Assembly: GCA_029255685.2 (NCBI GenBank)
Contig: CM055315.2
Location: 33,361,501-33,425,500 of the forward strand
Direction of reading: 5' to 3'
Origin: Silene conica
Taxonomy: Eukaryota; Streptophyta; Magnoliopsida; Caryophyllales; Caryophyllaceae
Length of the DNA: 64,000 bases
Made by a program: the position numbers and the translations under genes. Numbering within the stretch: the first letter of the stretch is position 1; every line of letters starts with the position of its first letter. Shown piece after piece: positions 31,447 through 43,841 of the stretch. A model generated the notes under the pieces. The model was not told the origin of the DNA and made no database searches. It worked only from the letters and a program-made list of their open reading frames with translations.

Positions 31447-32768
31447 TCGATGTTCAGTACAAAGAGTCCCCCAGACAGATAACCCTTGCCCACAAATTCC
31501 CCATTGCGCGACATTACAACCTTGTCAGCCTCAAAAACAAGCTTCAACCCAGCTTTGTTCAATAAGGCACCAGACACGAGGTTTCGACGCAATGTGGGTA
31601 CAAACAAAACATCATTGAGGGCAAGTGTTTTCCCCGAGGTGAGTTTGAGAAAGATCTTGCCTTTGCCTGTGATCTCAGCAGATGAGGAATTACCCATGTA
31701 GACGCATTCCCCATTAGCTATCTCCTTAAACTCAGCAAATAACCCCTTATCAGCACAGAGGTGTCTGGAAGCGCCAGTATCTAATACCCATTCAGCATTA
31801 TTACCCACCAGATTAGCTTCAACAACCACAGCAGCAATGACATCATCAGTCACCGCAACATTGGCTTCGACAGTCTTTTTATTAGTGCACTGGTAGGCTT
31901 TGTGACCCGGTTTCCCACAGACATAGCAAACCCAGGGACCCTTAGGCTTTTGAATCCTAGCAACCGGCTTGGTATGCTTCCCTGGGCCATTCTTCTTACC
32001 CTTGTCCTGACCAACCTTGGCCTTACCCTTACCCTTGAACTTTTCAACAACATTAGACGGACCACCAGATTGAACCAAATTAGCTTTAACAGCAGCAACA
32101 GATGCATTCACAGACTGGCTAGCATCAGGATTGTCTTTAAGGCGATTTGCCTCTTCGGTCCTCATGTGTCCGATAAGTTCCATAAGGGGCAGGTCTTTCT
32201 TTTTGTGCTTAAAGTGGTTTCTATACTCAGACCAGGAGGGAGGGAATTTTTCCAACAACACATTAGCAACAAAAAGATCGTCTAATTTCATGCCCTCATT
32301 AACGACATCAGCACATAAGTTTTCATAGACATGAACCTGTTCCATTATAGACTTCCCATCCACCATCTCAAACTGCAGCCACTTACCCACAACATATTTC
32401 TTTTTCCCCGCGTCATCAGCCCCATATTTAGTCTCTAAGGACTCCCAAATGACTTTAGCCGATTTATTCTCAGCAAATAAATCGAACAAGAGGTTAACCA
32501 TGTTATTGAGTATGTGACACCTAGCAGTTTTATTGTCCTTAATAAATTTAACAATTTCACCTTCATTGGACTTAACGGCTAAGGCCGTAGGAGGGGTAGC
32601 CTCAACATCAGTAGGAACAATAGGCATAGGCTGGTCTTTAAACAGAACATAATCAATTTCTAGCTGCTCAAAAAACATCAGCAATTTCTGGGACCAACGC
32701 TTATAATTATGACCGTCTAATTGTTCAATTTTCGAAATATCAGGAACAATCTTTGATATGACAGACAT
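31437..32768 (-). CDS. Copia gag and protease
   Basis: An open frame of 443 codons starts at MSVISKI (32768). It has the copia gag domain ([28 protein letters not shown]), a basic stretch, a zinc knuckle [14 protein letters not shown] (C-X2-C-X4-H-X4-C) for RNA binding, and an aspartic protease start [12 protein letters not shown] (catalytic DTGA). The frame ends at TAA shortly after FVLNID, where the pol frame takes over one base out of phase. The frame stays open upstream into the LTR, but the first ATG past the LTR is the likely start. The leader is only about 31 bases. Confidence 0.92.
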   Translation of the reverse strand: MSVISKIVPDISKIEQLDGHNYKRWSQKLLMFFEQLEIDYVLFKDQPMPIVPTDVEATPPTALAVKSNEGEIVKFIKDNKTARCHILNNMVNLLFDLFAENKSAKVIWESLETKYGADDAGKKKYVVGKWLQFEMVDGKSIMEQVHVYENLCADVVNEGMKLDDLFVANVLLEKFPPSWSEYRNHFKHKKKDLPLMELIGHMRTEEANRLKDNPDASQSVNASVAAVKANLVQSGGPSNVVEKFKGKGKAKVGQDKGKKNGPGKHTKPVARIQKPKGPWVCYVCGKPGHKAYQCTNKKTVEANVAVTDDVIAAVVVEANLVGNNAEWVLDTGASRHLCADKGLFAEFKEIANGECVYMGNSSSAEITGKGKIFLKLTSGKTLALNDVLFVPTLRRNLVSGALLNKAGLKLVFEADKVVMSRNGEFVGKGYLSGGLFVLNIDSF

Positions 32769-32799
32769 AGTTACTGCACTACTCAAATAGTTTTCAAAT

Positions 32800-33415
32800 T
32801 GTTGGCAGAGAATTATAGAACTCAAAAACTATAATTCAACACAACAAGAAATATTGCAATAACAAAATAAAGGACCAGAAATACCGAAAATGGAAGGTAG
32901 TGACGTGGTGCGAAACCACTGCCTTGAAAAATATTTCTCCGGTATGACCGGGGTGTGATCAATACTGGTAGTTCCCCAAGGTTTACACTACTACAATCTC
33001 CACGCAGTTTCGCCCACTCAGAACTGTGAGACTTGAAACAATATTTTAACTTTACCCAAACAACTCTTCTTTTGTAGAAAAGAGGAAGAGAAGTAGTGAG
33101 TTAGATGGATTGAAGGAAGGGTGAGTGCTCTCCTTATATAGCAAAGGTAAGAAGCAACTCTTGTTTCCTCACCAATGTGGGACAACAAGAAAGTTCTTCT
33201 TATATAACAAAAATAAGAAGGAACTCTTGTTTCCTCACCAATGTGGGACAACAAGTGAGTTCTTCTTATATAACAAAAATAAGAAGGAACTCTTGTTTCC
33301 TCACCAATGTGGGACAACAAATGAGTTCTCCTTATATAACAAAGGAAGGAAAGAACTCTTGTTTCCTCACCAATGTGGGACAACAATTGTTCCAAAAGAG
33401 CCCCTATTTCCAACA
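32800..33415 (-). repeat. 5' LTR of the Tork-like element
   Basis: 616 bp, nearly identical to 27386-28001, including the four USE+TATA modules. In the sense direction it ends CTCTGCCAACA at 32800 and is followed directly by ATTTGAAAACTATTTGAG, not by TGGTATCAGAGC. Confidence 0.95.
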
Positions 33416-33420
33416 AAAAC

Positions 33421-34440
33421 TATTGCTACCTTGTGTTTGATGAATTCCCCAACTAAAACTCTATTGTTTTTCTTTCATATTAGTCCGTGCATGGTATAAT
33501 GGGAGACTTAAAATATTTTGTGCGGGAATGTTGGCACTAATATATGGAGGGAATCAAGTTAAATTTGGGTAATTTCAGTGTAATATCTCGTGTATACTAG
33601 AATTTTTCTACATTTGTTTGCTAAACTCTTTTGTTATCTTAACTTCCATAATTTATAATTAATTATGTTTTTGTAGCTTTAGTGTACTGTCTTCGTCGTT
33701 GTCTCGGAATGACTGATTTTCTTCATCACTTATTGAAATTTGTTCCCTATATTAGCGGTCTAAATTGAGTGATTAATGTTCCGATGATTCTTGCTGAATA
33801 TGGCTCATATGCTATTGTGATAGGTTTAAAATTGGTTTAGATGAAAAGATTATTTACAGTCGTTGTGAATTATTATCCGTCGGAAAAATATCGGCTAACA
33901 ATTAATAAAACGAGTACAAGACAATTCTTTCATTATTGTATTAGGTTAATCACAACAAAATATCATATTAGGTTGTTTTCAATTTTAATATATAGATGTT
34001 CCCGAAGGGACACGTTGTTCCATATATTTTAACATTTGATTTATTTTTGAGTTAGAATATCATATTAAATGTAAAGTACGAGTAATTTTTTTATTGTCAT
34101 AATTTAGACAAGTAATACAAGATTATAGATTTTCTTTTATTAATATTAAAGTTTACACGAGTAATCACAAAGCCGATAAAGCTCATTTTCTAGACGATTA
34201 AAACAATCCATTATATAATTGGTTTAACTTATTTAAGTGTAGTGGGTATATACATTACTTTAAGTGCTTATATAATTAATAGATGAGTAAATTATCACAA
34301 AATGGATATAATATGCGATTGTGGTCATAACTTTGTTGACGAGAACTTTAATTAGACAAGATACAGGAGACATTCACTTTAGTCAAGGAAAGAGAGCTCA
34401 AAAGTTGGATGTATACTATGTTGAATATTGGTACGTGAAG
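33421..34440. other. Intergenic DNA
   Basis: AT-rich, no recognisable gene or repeat. The left part continues the pre-insertion locus split at AAAAC. Confidence 0.5.
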
Positions 34441-36540
34441 TTTTTTTTTTTTTTTTTTTTTTTTGGCAGCAGTAAAAAGTGATTACCTAAAAGCTAGGGC
34501 TGCTACATGATGAGCCCTTTTATTAAGATTACGAGGAATAAAACTAATACTACAACAATGCAGATTTGATGCATAAGACCAAATATCGCCAGCCAGTCCC
34601 TGAACCTGATGATGCATCTTTTCCTTACCCGCTAGTTGGAGCACAACCTGGAGACAATCTGTTAAAACACTAAGATGTAGAACACCCCTGCATCGAACCC
34701 AAGACAACACCTCAAGAATGCCCCTTGCTTCCGCTTGAAGGGCAGACTCAGCATAACAGAATCTAAATTCCTCAGACAGTATTCTCCCATCCGGGTCATA
34801 CAAGACCCATCCCACGGATGCCATCTCCCTATTCCTCCAAGCAGCATCGACCTTAATTCGAAATAGACCATCATGATGTTGATAGCCTATGAGAAAAAAG
34901 GTGATGAAGCTCGTATCCGTTCAGACTCCATATCAACCTCAACTGTCCTCCCAGCCGCGTCCTGATTATCCACCAACGACATTCCCACCATCTTGGTCGA
35001 TTTCGATTGTAAAACATCGGTAGTAGTTAACTGAACATTGGCAAAGAAAACCGGTGGATAGAAAGATTCCCCATGAAACATAATTTTGTTCCTAGTTATC
35101 CAAATCTGCCAAATCACAGCTAAGAACATCACTACCATTTCTAAACCCCCATCCTGCTTTCGAAGAAAATCAATCCAGTTAACTAGCCACAAACCAGCAT
35201 CAATCATATCCGCTCCATTACAATTTATTCCCAGCAAAGAGCCCTTCCAGATAAGCCGAATAGTCGGGCAATCCTTAAAAAGGTGACGAAGAGTTTCCAA
35301 AGCGCCTTCCTCCCGGGAACAGAAGCCACATAGTCCAAGAACATTAACGTCACGCCTTAGTAATTCAGCCCCCACTGGCAAAGTGCTTGACAGAATCTTC
35401 CAAAGCAAGATTTTCCACTTTTGTGGTCCCGGTAACTTCCACAAGCGTTGTTGACAAAACAGCTGCGGCATTGAATCTTGCCTCAACCCATCCCGAATTG
35501 TCTTCTTTCTTTCAAAATAATCCCTAAAAATTGTACCATAACCACTCTTAACCGTATAATCCCCAGATGACGATTCCAACCAATAAATAATATCTTCAGT
35601 TTGTGTAACACTAATTGGTTGGGCAAGGATTTTTTTAGCAGTTTCTTCATCAAAAACCTCCCGAATTTTGTTCGGATCCCACAGATCAAGACCAATCCTC
35701 AAATCTTGAATAGTAAGATTACACAAGGACGTATTCTCAATACCGAATAAATCCTGTTTTGGCTCAGGAACACACCCACCCACCCACTTAAAAGACCAAA
35801 CATTCATATTAGATCCTAAACCAGGTTTCCATCCAACATTTCGTTTAAGAAACTCCAGACCAAAAATAATACTACGTGATCCCCAAGACCAACTTTGAGA
35901 CCCACACGTTTCCATGCCCCCTCTTGGATCTGGATCTTTAAGAATTAGGTTCCGAAAAACCTTGCTAAAAAACGAATCTGTATTCTTAATAATCCGCCAT
36001 GCGTTTTTAGCAAGAATGAAGAGCCTGATTCATACATTCCACATTCCGGATTCCCAGCCCACCCCTTGATTTTGGTAAAGCAAGAAAATTCCTACTACAG
36101 AAATGAATGCCTATCATAGATTTATGACCAACCCACCAAAAATGAGCTAACAAAGCATTAATCTTTGTTGCCACACTTACCGGAACTTTGAAAGCCGATA
36201 GAAAGTAAACGGAGATATTGGAAAGGACGGACAAAATCAACGATAACCTTCCTGCTGCAGATAGAAAAATCCCATTCCAAGAGGAAATACGCTTGACCAC
36301 ATTATCTACTAACTCGTTATGAATGCTCACCTTTGATCCTTGAACCTCCGTAGAGATCCCCAAATATTTACCAATTCCTTTATTCTGCTTGATATTGAAA
36401 GAACGCAAACATGATCGCACACCAGCCAACGACATAGACGGACTAAACAAAATACCCGATTTATCATCATTCAGCACCTGACCCGACACAAGGTAAACTA
36501 TCAAACACGCTCTTAAAGATGCTTTATAGCTTTTCAAATA
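34441..36540 (-). mobile_element. 5'-truncated LINE (L1 type) with poly(A) tail
   Basis: On the minus strand a retrotransposon ends in a 24-base poly(A) (T-run at 34441-34464) just after its stop codon. Only the end of the RT, the zf-RVT region and an RNase H domain remain. Flanks TTGGTACGTGAAG (left) and TTTGGTATATGCAT (right, 36541) could be a decayed target duplication. Confidence 0.85.
34483..36540 (-). pseudogene. LINE ORF2 remnant: RT C-terminus, zf-RVT, RNase H
   Basis: Three minus-strand blocks lie in different frames. 36540-36007 has the end of an L1 RT (SGQVLNDDKSGILFS, KYLGI, SSWNGIFLSAAGRLSLI, SRGGLGIRN). About 36006-34887 has a zf-RVT type region (GSNMNVWSFKWVGG, LRHLFKDCPTIRLIW). 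34824-34483 has an RNase H domain (SVGWVLYDPDGRI, ALQAEARGILEVL, HLSVLTDCLQVVLQL, IPRNLNKRAHHVA). At least two frameshifts, near 36010 and 34890, break the frame, and the endonuclease and catalytic RT part are missing. Dead copy. Confidence 0.88.
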
Positions 36541-37205
36541 TTTGGTATATGCATTATAAAATGTTTAGATTGGTGGCATGCAAATAAACGTCCCTATAAA
36601 TACATACCATAATATTTGATCTAGACTTTTTAAATTAGTTTTAAGCTGTATTTATTTAGTTTGTGCATCATAAAATTCACATTTCATATAGGATTAATTG
36701 ATATAAATACTCCGAACTATGAGTGAACTGCTCAAAATATTCTAAACTTTATTTTAACTACCAATATAACCAACTAATGCCCTCATTTGTTTTGAATAGA
36801 ATTTGTTGTTTTGTTAACTTATTGTACCATGTCTTAATGGTGTGATTAGGTGAATAGATTAACATAGAAGTAAAAAGAGAAAGACGAGTTAAAGAAGGGT
36901 TATAAATTTCTTCTTTTATTTAGCATGTAGCAGGTCATATATTATAATAAAGCGAATGAGAGTATTAGTGGGTTATATTGGTATTTAAAATAGAGTTTAG
37001 AGTATTCTGAGCAGGACACTGATAGTTCAGAGTATTCTTATCAATTAACCCTTTCATATATGTGGCTACTAAAATTATTACCTATATTACAATAACGGGT
37101 AGCCTTAGGCTTATTATTTGATTTGTTTCAAATTCGTCATGGATACAACAACTTCATCTAGAGTTGGCATTCACACAGTAATTGAACATTCCGTTTTGCT
37201 TCACA

Positions 37206-37356
37206 CCGCAAGTTCCGTCTGAAACAATAAGACCTCTCACAAGTGGAAATCACATGGGTGGTGGGACATCTCTATGTGTTTTCCCACTCACTCCCTAAAT
37301 GATTATTTCGTGAGGGAAAATGATATCCGTCTTATTATTTCAGACGGATCTTGCGG
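37206..37356. mobile_element. 151-bp MITE with CCGCAAG ends
   Basis: Inverted ends CCGCAAGTTCCGTCTGAAAC and (reversed) CCGCAAGATCCGTCTGAAAT continue into AATAAGAC. No obvious target duplication. A similar layout of GACGG-containing arms is seen at 26829. Confidence 0.65.
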
Positions 37357-38370
37357 TCTGAAATAAGAATTAGTGGTAATTGAAGACAAGCTAAAAGCTT
37401 ACGTTCAGGTATGCGGCCTTAGTGTACCATCAAAAATATTAAAATTTATCGGTTCACCGTCCAAGCTGGTTGGACCATCTCCGCAAAGGAAAACTGCGCT
37501 AGAAAAGCAAATAAATTTCTGAAAGATTTATATAAGTTTGATGTTTAGGATTTTAAGTACTACAACCTATCCTGTAATTGCTACCCCAGAACTATAATAC
37601 ACTAAAGGCTTGAAAATTATAGAGCTACTAGTCTACTAGACATGAGATATCACCTGAAATTGTCAATTTCAGTTGACGATTGAACTATTATAAAGATGAC
37701 ATTATCAAAAAAAAATAATGTCAACAAAACATTTTTTTTTGACAAGTAATGTTAACAGAACATAAGAAAGACAATAATCGTATAACATTTTTCCGTGTGT
37801 TTTCTGTATGCATATTCTATTATTGTGTGTAAATAAATAAAATAAACTCCTCAATACTTTACGCATCAAGGCTCCGTTTGGCAAAACATTTAGGTACCTG
37901 ATTTGGTCAAAGTAGTTTATTTGACCAAAATTTCAAGTACCTTGTTTTTTCGTAAGCGTTTGGCAAGTAGCTTATTAACCAAATAAGCACCTGAAATGAA
38001 ATGCTACCTAGAGTAGCATTTGAGATTTCAGGTACCCGATTTGCATTTATTTTACTTTTTACCCCTTAAATCTATATTATTTAATAATTATTATATCCTT
38101 TTACGTCATTTCATTTAAATCAATTCTTTTTCAGTTAATTTGCCAAACATTTTCTTATATAATCAGCTAACTTACCAGTTCCTAATTTCAGCTACCTTAT
38201 CAGTTAACTTTTCAGGTTTTAGTTAACTTTTCAGTTTTCAGGTATCCTTTCAGTTTTCAGCTAACTTTTCAGCCAGTTTTTCTTTTTACCTTATATTGTT
38301 TAGTGACTTAAAATAACTGTAATATAGGCAACCGCAAACAGTACTGATGATCGTAACAAAAGGTTATTTA

Positions 38371-38400
38371 CGCGTGCGGCGCACGCGCATTTCCGACTAG
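38371..38400 (+). mobile_element. Helitron 3' terminus
   Basis: Perfect hairpin CGCGTGC-GGC-GCACGCG, nine bases, then CTAG (38397-38400) followed by T. The 5' end is not identified, so the size is unknown. Confidence 0.65.
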
Positions 38401-38939
38401 TTTGTGTAAAAGACAATTTTGTGAGTAAACACTCAACTATATATCTTCGACCTACGAGAGTGTGCCCGCAATCCAACACGATAAACAATCAAATCCATCT
38501 CAAAATAATCAAATGCAAGCAAAATATGAAGCCAAAGCATTAAAAGAAGGCTTTATTGTGATATGGGACGTAAGTGGGAACAAATTTATGGAATTGTGCA
38601 ACTAAAGTCAAGCTAGCAACAAACCCATGGCAAAAAAATTCACTTGACTTTGACATTGTAAATTGGGCTTGATTTGGATATTTACTTTAATTTGCATTTT
38701 TATCCAAGCAAAATCCCATGCAACATGCAACACTTAGTCCATTCTTGCTCTTGACTTAGCCTTTGTATTCTAGCTTGCAAATTTTGTAGTATTTTAGCTC
38801 ATTTTTCTACAAAACATATATAAACACACAATTGCACTTGAAACATAATATTAGATTAAGAACACTTAAATAAGTGCTAAATGAAATACAAAACAAACCT
38901 AATATAAGGGGTTAAATCATGCATAAATATCAGTTATCA

Positions 38940-39803
38940 GACGCGCGAACTAGACTTCCGGTAGGCCAACTAGAGGATTAGGGTTTGTATTCTTGAGAGA
39001 AAACTGGTTAAAGGAGAGTTTAATGAAAAAAAATTATTACTTTCAATTCCTCTTTCCTCAAATTAACCTATCACGAAATAGACACGGGACCGTTGTACTC
39101 GACCGAGTACCGGATGTACTCGACCGAGTACGCTGTAATCAACCGAGTACAACTTGTATGTACTCGACCGACTACGCTGTACTCGACCGAGTACTTGAAG
39201 TACTCGACCGAGTACATACGAACATGCTCGATCTTTTATTTTGACATGGGTGTACTTGACCGAGTATGGCTTACTCGACCTAGTACACCCACTCGTCTAA
39301 GGGAGGGGTTTTACAAGTGTAGATACGGAAACGAAATCCAATCAGGTGGTGTCTCCATATATTTAAAGCATTAACAACGACGGCTAACTCAAGGTCACAA
39401 TTAGGATAATTCTCCTCATTACTTCTCAATTGACACAAAGCATAAGAAACAACTTTCCTATTTTCTATGAGTACAAAACCCAAACCCATCTTAGAAACAC
39501 CACAAAACATGTCAAAATCGACTCCAACACGGGGGCCATAGTTAACATTCTCTTTAACTATTCGAACACTTCTTCACAAGTTTCGGTCCATAGGAACTTG
39601 TATTCCTTCTTCAAGAGTAGGGTCATTGGTCTAGCAAGCATGGAGCAATATTTCGCAAAGCGACGATAGTAACCTGCCAAACTTAAGAAACTCCGGATCT
39701 CTCCAACATCTATAAGACTCCTCCACTCAATCACGGCTAAAATCTTTATAAAAATTTTATATTTATTTTTTTGGTACAACATTTCATATTTATAAACATA
39801 CAT
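38940..39803 (-). pseudogene. Ty3/gypsy remnant: RT/RNase H fragment joined to an LTR
   Basis: On the minus strand 39760-39560 reads DVGEIRSFLSLAGYYRRF, ARPMTLLLKKEYKFLW (end of a gypsy RT) and, in another frame, 39510-39330 reads SKMGLGFVLIENRKVVSYAL, NYPNCDLELAVVVNAL, NIWRHHLIG (RNase H). About 40 residues between them are lost or frameshifted. Right after HHLIG the sequence jumps to an LTR start TGTAAAACCCC at 39315, so the rest of RNase H and integrase were deleted. The LTR contains the palindrome array. Confidence 0.85.
39096..39285. repeat. Second array of the palindrome TACTCGACCGAGTA
   Basis: Eight or so copies or near copies of TACTCGACCGAGTA occur, spaced 20-25 bp, with variants such as TAATCAACCGAGTA and TACTTGACCGAGTA. 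It lies near the start of a gypsy LTR, as does the array at 3157. Confidence 0.9.
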
Positions 39804-40109
39804 TTTATATGAAATTAAGATGTGTGTGAAATGTAAATAACAAGTCGTATTTTAATTATTCGAGAAACGATTAACGATTCATATCGTCTATAAACATGCT
39901 TCTAAAAATAAACTTGTAACCCATTGCTAATGTCTTAACGATTTCGTAACTATATTCGATGATTAAAGCAACCTCATTAACTAGTAGTAGTGACTTAACG
40001 GTAGTAGCAATAATAGAAATAAACACCAATAACAATAATGACACATGACAACATCAACACATTCCTTCATTTCTCTTCTTCTATATATATTTTTTGTGTA
40101 CAACATAAT

Positions 40110-41345
40110 TGAAGGGTTTTTAGTTACTCATAAACTAAATATTTAGTCATACTAATCAAAATACTTTAATTAACATTTTAATTAACTTATTTATGTGATC
40201 TTATGCATGCTAAAATGCGGAAATAGGAATGATTTAGAACCCTTACACACGGTCCAAATCAAATGCTAGGATGATCTTCCAAAATGCTCAACAAGAACAC
40301 CTCCTCTAAGATGCACCAAGACAACCCTTGTATGAACCGAAATCTTCGAACAAGCTAGTATCAAGAATCGGTTTTCCTTAAACAATATAAGTTCTAGTAT
40401 GAACTTATTATACTAAAATTATATCTCTTATATAACTAGTATTGTATTATCTTATAATATTTATTTAGAGGATTTTATGTTGTAATATTTTCTCACCCTT
40501 AGAAAATCTAACAAGCAATAATAATAGAATGAATTGTGGAGCATTACACATATAAATCAAGTGGTGCTTGGGTTGTGTGTTGGCCGGGTATGGAGAAGAG
40601 CAAAAGGGGAGACAACTTCTCTTACCCATGCTAATTAGGGTTGCCTAGGTAGTGTTTCCAAGGTGCTTTAAACACAATGATTAAAGTGTGTTTAACACAC
40701 AATAACCACCTACAACCATCTCCACTTAGCCGCCCAAATTAGACTTAAAATGGACTTCATTTTACAAATTTGTCAATTGTACAATTTGTACAAAATGTGA
40801 CATCTTATATGTCACAAGGTAATGTATTTTAGAACATTTAAAACATATAAATATTTATCGTATAAATATTGCGATAAATCATATTTATCAATTGACAAGT
40901 AATTCGAAATTACAATTATAAAATGATTATTTATCGTCAATACGATTTACAACCTTTGTATTAATTACAACCCGATTCATTTTAATTACGATATTATAAA
41001 ATATCGTTTTATTGTTTAATAATTGACACATTTCAATTTTAAACATAAATCTTACAATAAGATTTAACCTCTAATTTCTCGATATACGAGTTTAAGGAAT
41101 ATGATCAAATCGTATCAATATACATTTGATCACTTTACCAATTAAGGGAATTGTCCTATAGGTGTGACCTAAAGGGATCAACTGACCACCACCGTCATAC
41201 GACAGTAATGTCAAACTCTAGCTAGCCAATCATTACCGATTAATGTTGGTCAGTTGACTAATATAATTCGTATCATCCCTTGCGCATTCTCGTCATGAGA
41301 TTTAATTACGTGATCGCACTATTGTTGAGGACACATTTCCCAACA
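40110..41345 (-). repeat. 3' LTR of the gag-only element
   Basis: 1,236 bp; sense start TGTTGGGAAATGTGTCC at 41345, sense end CCTTCA at 40110. Confidence 0.93.
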
Positions 41346-43841
41346 ATCTCCCACTTGTCCTCGACAAGTGTGCGTCACCAATTCTCTTGTCCTATTACAA
41401 TCTCCCACTCAATGCAAGATGTCTCTCTGAGGTCGTACTTGCATTCGATCATATCATGAGTGGTTTCCTCGATCTGGAGATTAACTGTTTGACCGGAATT
41501 ATCTACCATAGATACCTTCCGAGCGTGGCCACGCATTTCCAGTTAACTTCTCCTCGAGTGGCCTTGAGATTTGAACAACCCTGACAAGGGGTGGACAATT
41601 TCTATCGCATTACTTCCTTCAACTAGTCACAGTCAGTCACAGCCTGAAGCAATCCCATTTGACTCCAGTTACGAAAAGTCGTAGAGAATGGATCAAGGCT
41701 GTGCCTAAACTGTACCATCTTGGGAGAGTAGACTTTAGTCTAAGAATTGACTCGCAAGAATACTATAGCAGCTCTCGCCACGACCCGCCTATTATAAAAT
41801 TTCCAGAACTCTATAAGCGGTCACTATGCCCGACAGAGTGTCTCTTGCAGTCTGCCTATGTGATCGACTAGTCATCACATATGACTCTATGGCACTTGAA
41901 CTTGCCATCAATCGCCTCACATTCTAGTCGCTTTGAGATGTCACCTCATGTAAGCGGCTAGGGGCTATACTAAGTCAATCTAGTTCACTTATGGGGTTCA
42001 ATATTGTCTCTTACAACCCGTTTGGATTTTGACAAAGTATCTTTCATCTTGAGTTAATCATAACTCAAATGACATTGTCATGCAAAAACAGTCTATACTA
42101 TTTCATTGCATTTGATGCATGATCATCTATTTGTATTAATGTTTTGCGAATAAACCTTTTATTCATGATTGCAAAACTTACAAATTCAGGTCTCCTTCCG
42201 ACTCATATTATCTCACATAATATGATCTTATTTTGAGCACACATCTAGAACCCATTCTAGATCTTGAGTTTCCTTTCCTGAGGAAAGCTCCCACTGTTAT
42301 CCTATAACTCGTGACATATTGATATACTAGAGGGATTAAAGAATCACTCGGAATTATCTAGTCACTTATGTGCTGAAATCTATTTTGTAGTTATTAGTGA
42401 TTTCATCACTCTTACTATATTCAAACATCTTGGCTATTTTATTAAGGTTATTCATATCTAACCATTTTGATTTCCAATGGGCGACCTTTTATTATCAATA
42501 TAATAAACATTCCCGTAAAGCTCTATCATCGTATGATATAAGGTACTTGATCATCTAGAATTGAAAACCTCTTATTCTTTACACCTTAAAGAATCACCCA
42601 TCCTCTCTAAATGGTAGGCTTAATTCTTTTAATGAACATCGCTCCCACTAAAATCAATATTACTCGATCTCTTAAATGAACCTTTCATTTCTCGCATGTA
42701 AATCTTTATTTATCACTTGAATCATTATTACTATCACTATCCCTATAGTGATCTTATTTTCATTCAATCAATCATCACCCTCTTGTTATGTCTTCGTTTC
42801 CTCGAGACGAATATGACATGATAATTTCCTTATAACTATATTGAGAGAATTAAGATGATTTCTTCTCTTTTATCTTATAAACTTAGAAAAATCATTTTTT
42901 AAGGAACCGGTCTTTCCTCCCGTATAGATAAATGATTTCTCCACTATTATCTTATAATCTTTAAAAAATCATTATCTCAAGGAGCCGACATCCCTTCCGA
43001 ATTCATACGGGGTTTCCCATGGAAACAATGAACATAAGGAACTTTCTTCGAGTGTCCTCCCGTAGTTTCTTCAGTGTCCTCTCGTAGTTTCTTCAATTCA
43101 TTCATTTAGGGCTCTTCTTAAGACTCCCATGTAGGAATCTTCTCTAAGATCCTTTATTTTCATCATTGGTTTGCGAGCGAAATATTTTCTCCCACTCTAT
43201 CCTTTTAACAATAACCTTTATTCGTTTAAGGATAGCTATTTCGATTAACCAATGCAAATGAATGTTTGAAGTTTTATAGGTGTGATGAATACATTCTCAT
43301 TTTCACTTAAAATGAAAATCTTATAATGAACTAATATTGTCTCATTTTGATTGAAAGTATCTCATGGGGTGTAGTTCTCCGTTTTAATCAACACTTTGAT
43401 TAAATTGATCGTATCAAGGTTTATTGCGTGATAAAATCACTTTTATTCATGTTTTAACAAGGTATGCAATTTATTTGAGAAATCAAGACATTGATTAAGA
43501 ACAAAAGTAGTGACTCGGGTTGAAAACCAAGTCACCAATATCCAAAATTACAACCATTGTTTTAGGATTTTAATCCTTGTCTTACAAGAAAATAAATTGT
43601 TCCATAAATAAAATGCAAAATATGAAAGAAGACGATATGAAAATTAGAGCCTCGCTCTTCAAGTCTTCGATCAATTGGATGCTACCGTAGGCATCCAAGT
43701 AAGGAACTTCATGCTTCCTTCTCCTTGTCCTTATCTTTATAAGATGCCTCTTTAAAACAATTTAAAAGGGGTGATTGTCAACAACTTGTATCGCCATACA
43801 AAAGTTAACAAAAGAACATGAAAGTAAACGAGAATTATAAA
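41346..43841 (-). other. 3' internal noncoding region of the gag-only element
   Basis: No pol, protease, integrase or RT motif in any frame. The last 800 bp (41346-42150) resemble 560-1537 of the first element, including GGCCACTCGAGGAG and doubled purine tracts (41346 and about 41400). Confidence 0.75.

Larger units (their letters stand above)
27386..33415 (-). mobile_element. Structurally complete Ty1/Copia element (Tork-like), young
   Basis: A 6,030-bp element runs on the minus strand. Its LTRs are both 616 bp and differ at about four positions by eye; the 5-bp target duplication is AAAAC (27381-27385 and 33416-33420). Order in the sense direction: 5' LTR, a very short leader, gag, protease, integrase, reverse transcriptase, RNase H, a 90-bp tandem array, the purine tract AGTGGGGGAT and 3' LTR. 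Gag and pol are separated by a one-base frameshift. No initiator-Met primer site follows the 5' LTR. The Tork lineage is an inference from RT and RNase H motifs. Confidence 0.95.
36541..38939. other. Intergenic DNA with a MITE and a Helitron end
   Basis: No gene seen. Apart from the two items listed separately, 37870-38290 has hAT-like CGTTTGGCAA ends and repeats of CAGTTAACTTTTCAG but no clear borders. Confidence 0.5.

Noticed and set aside
37870-38290. Possible MITE with CGTTTGGCAA motifs
   Set aside because: The motif occurs in several places and no consistent borders or duplication could be set.
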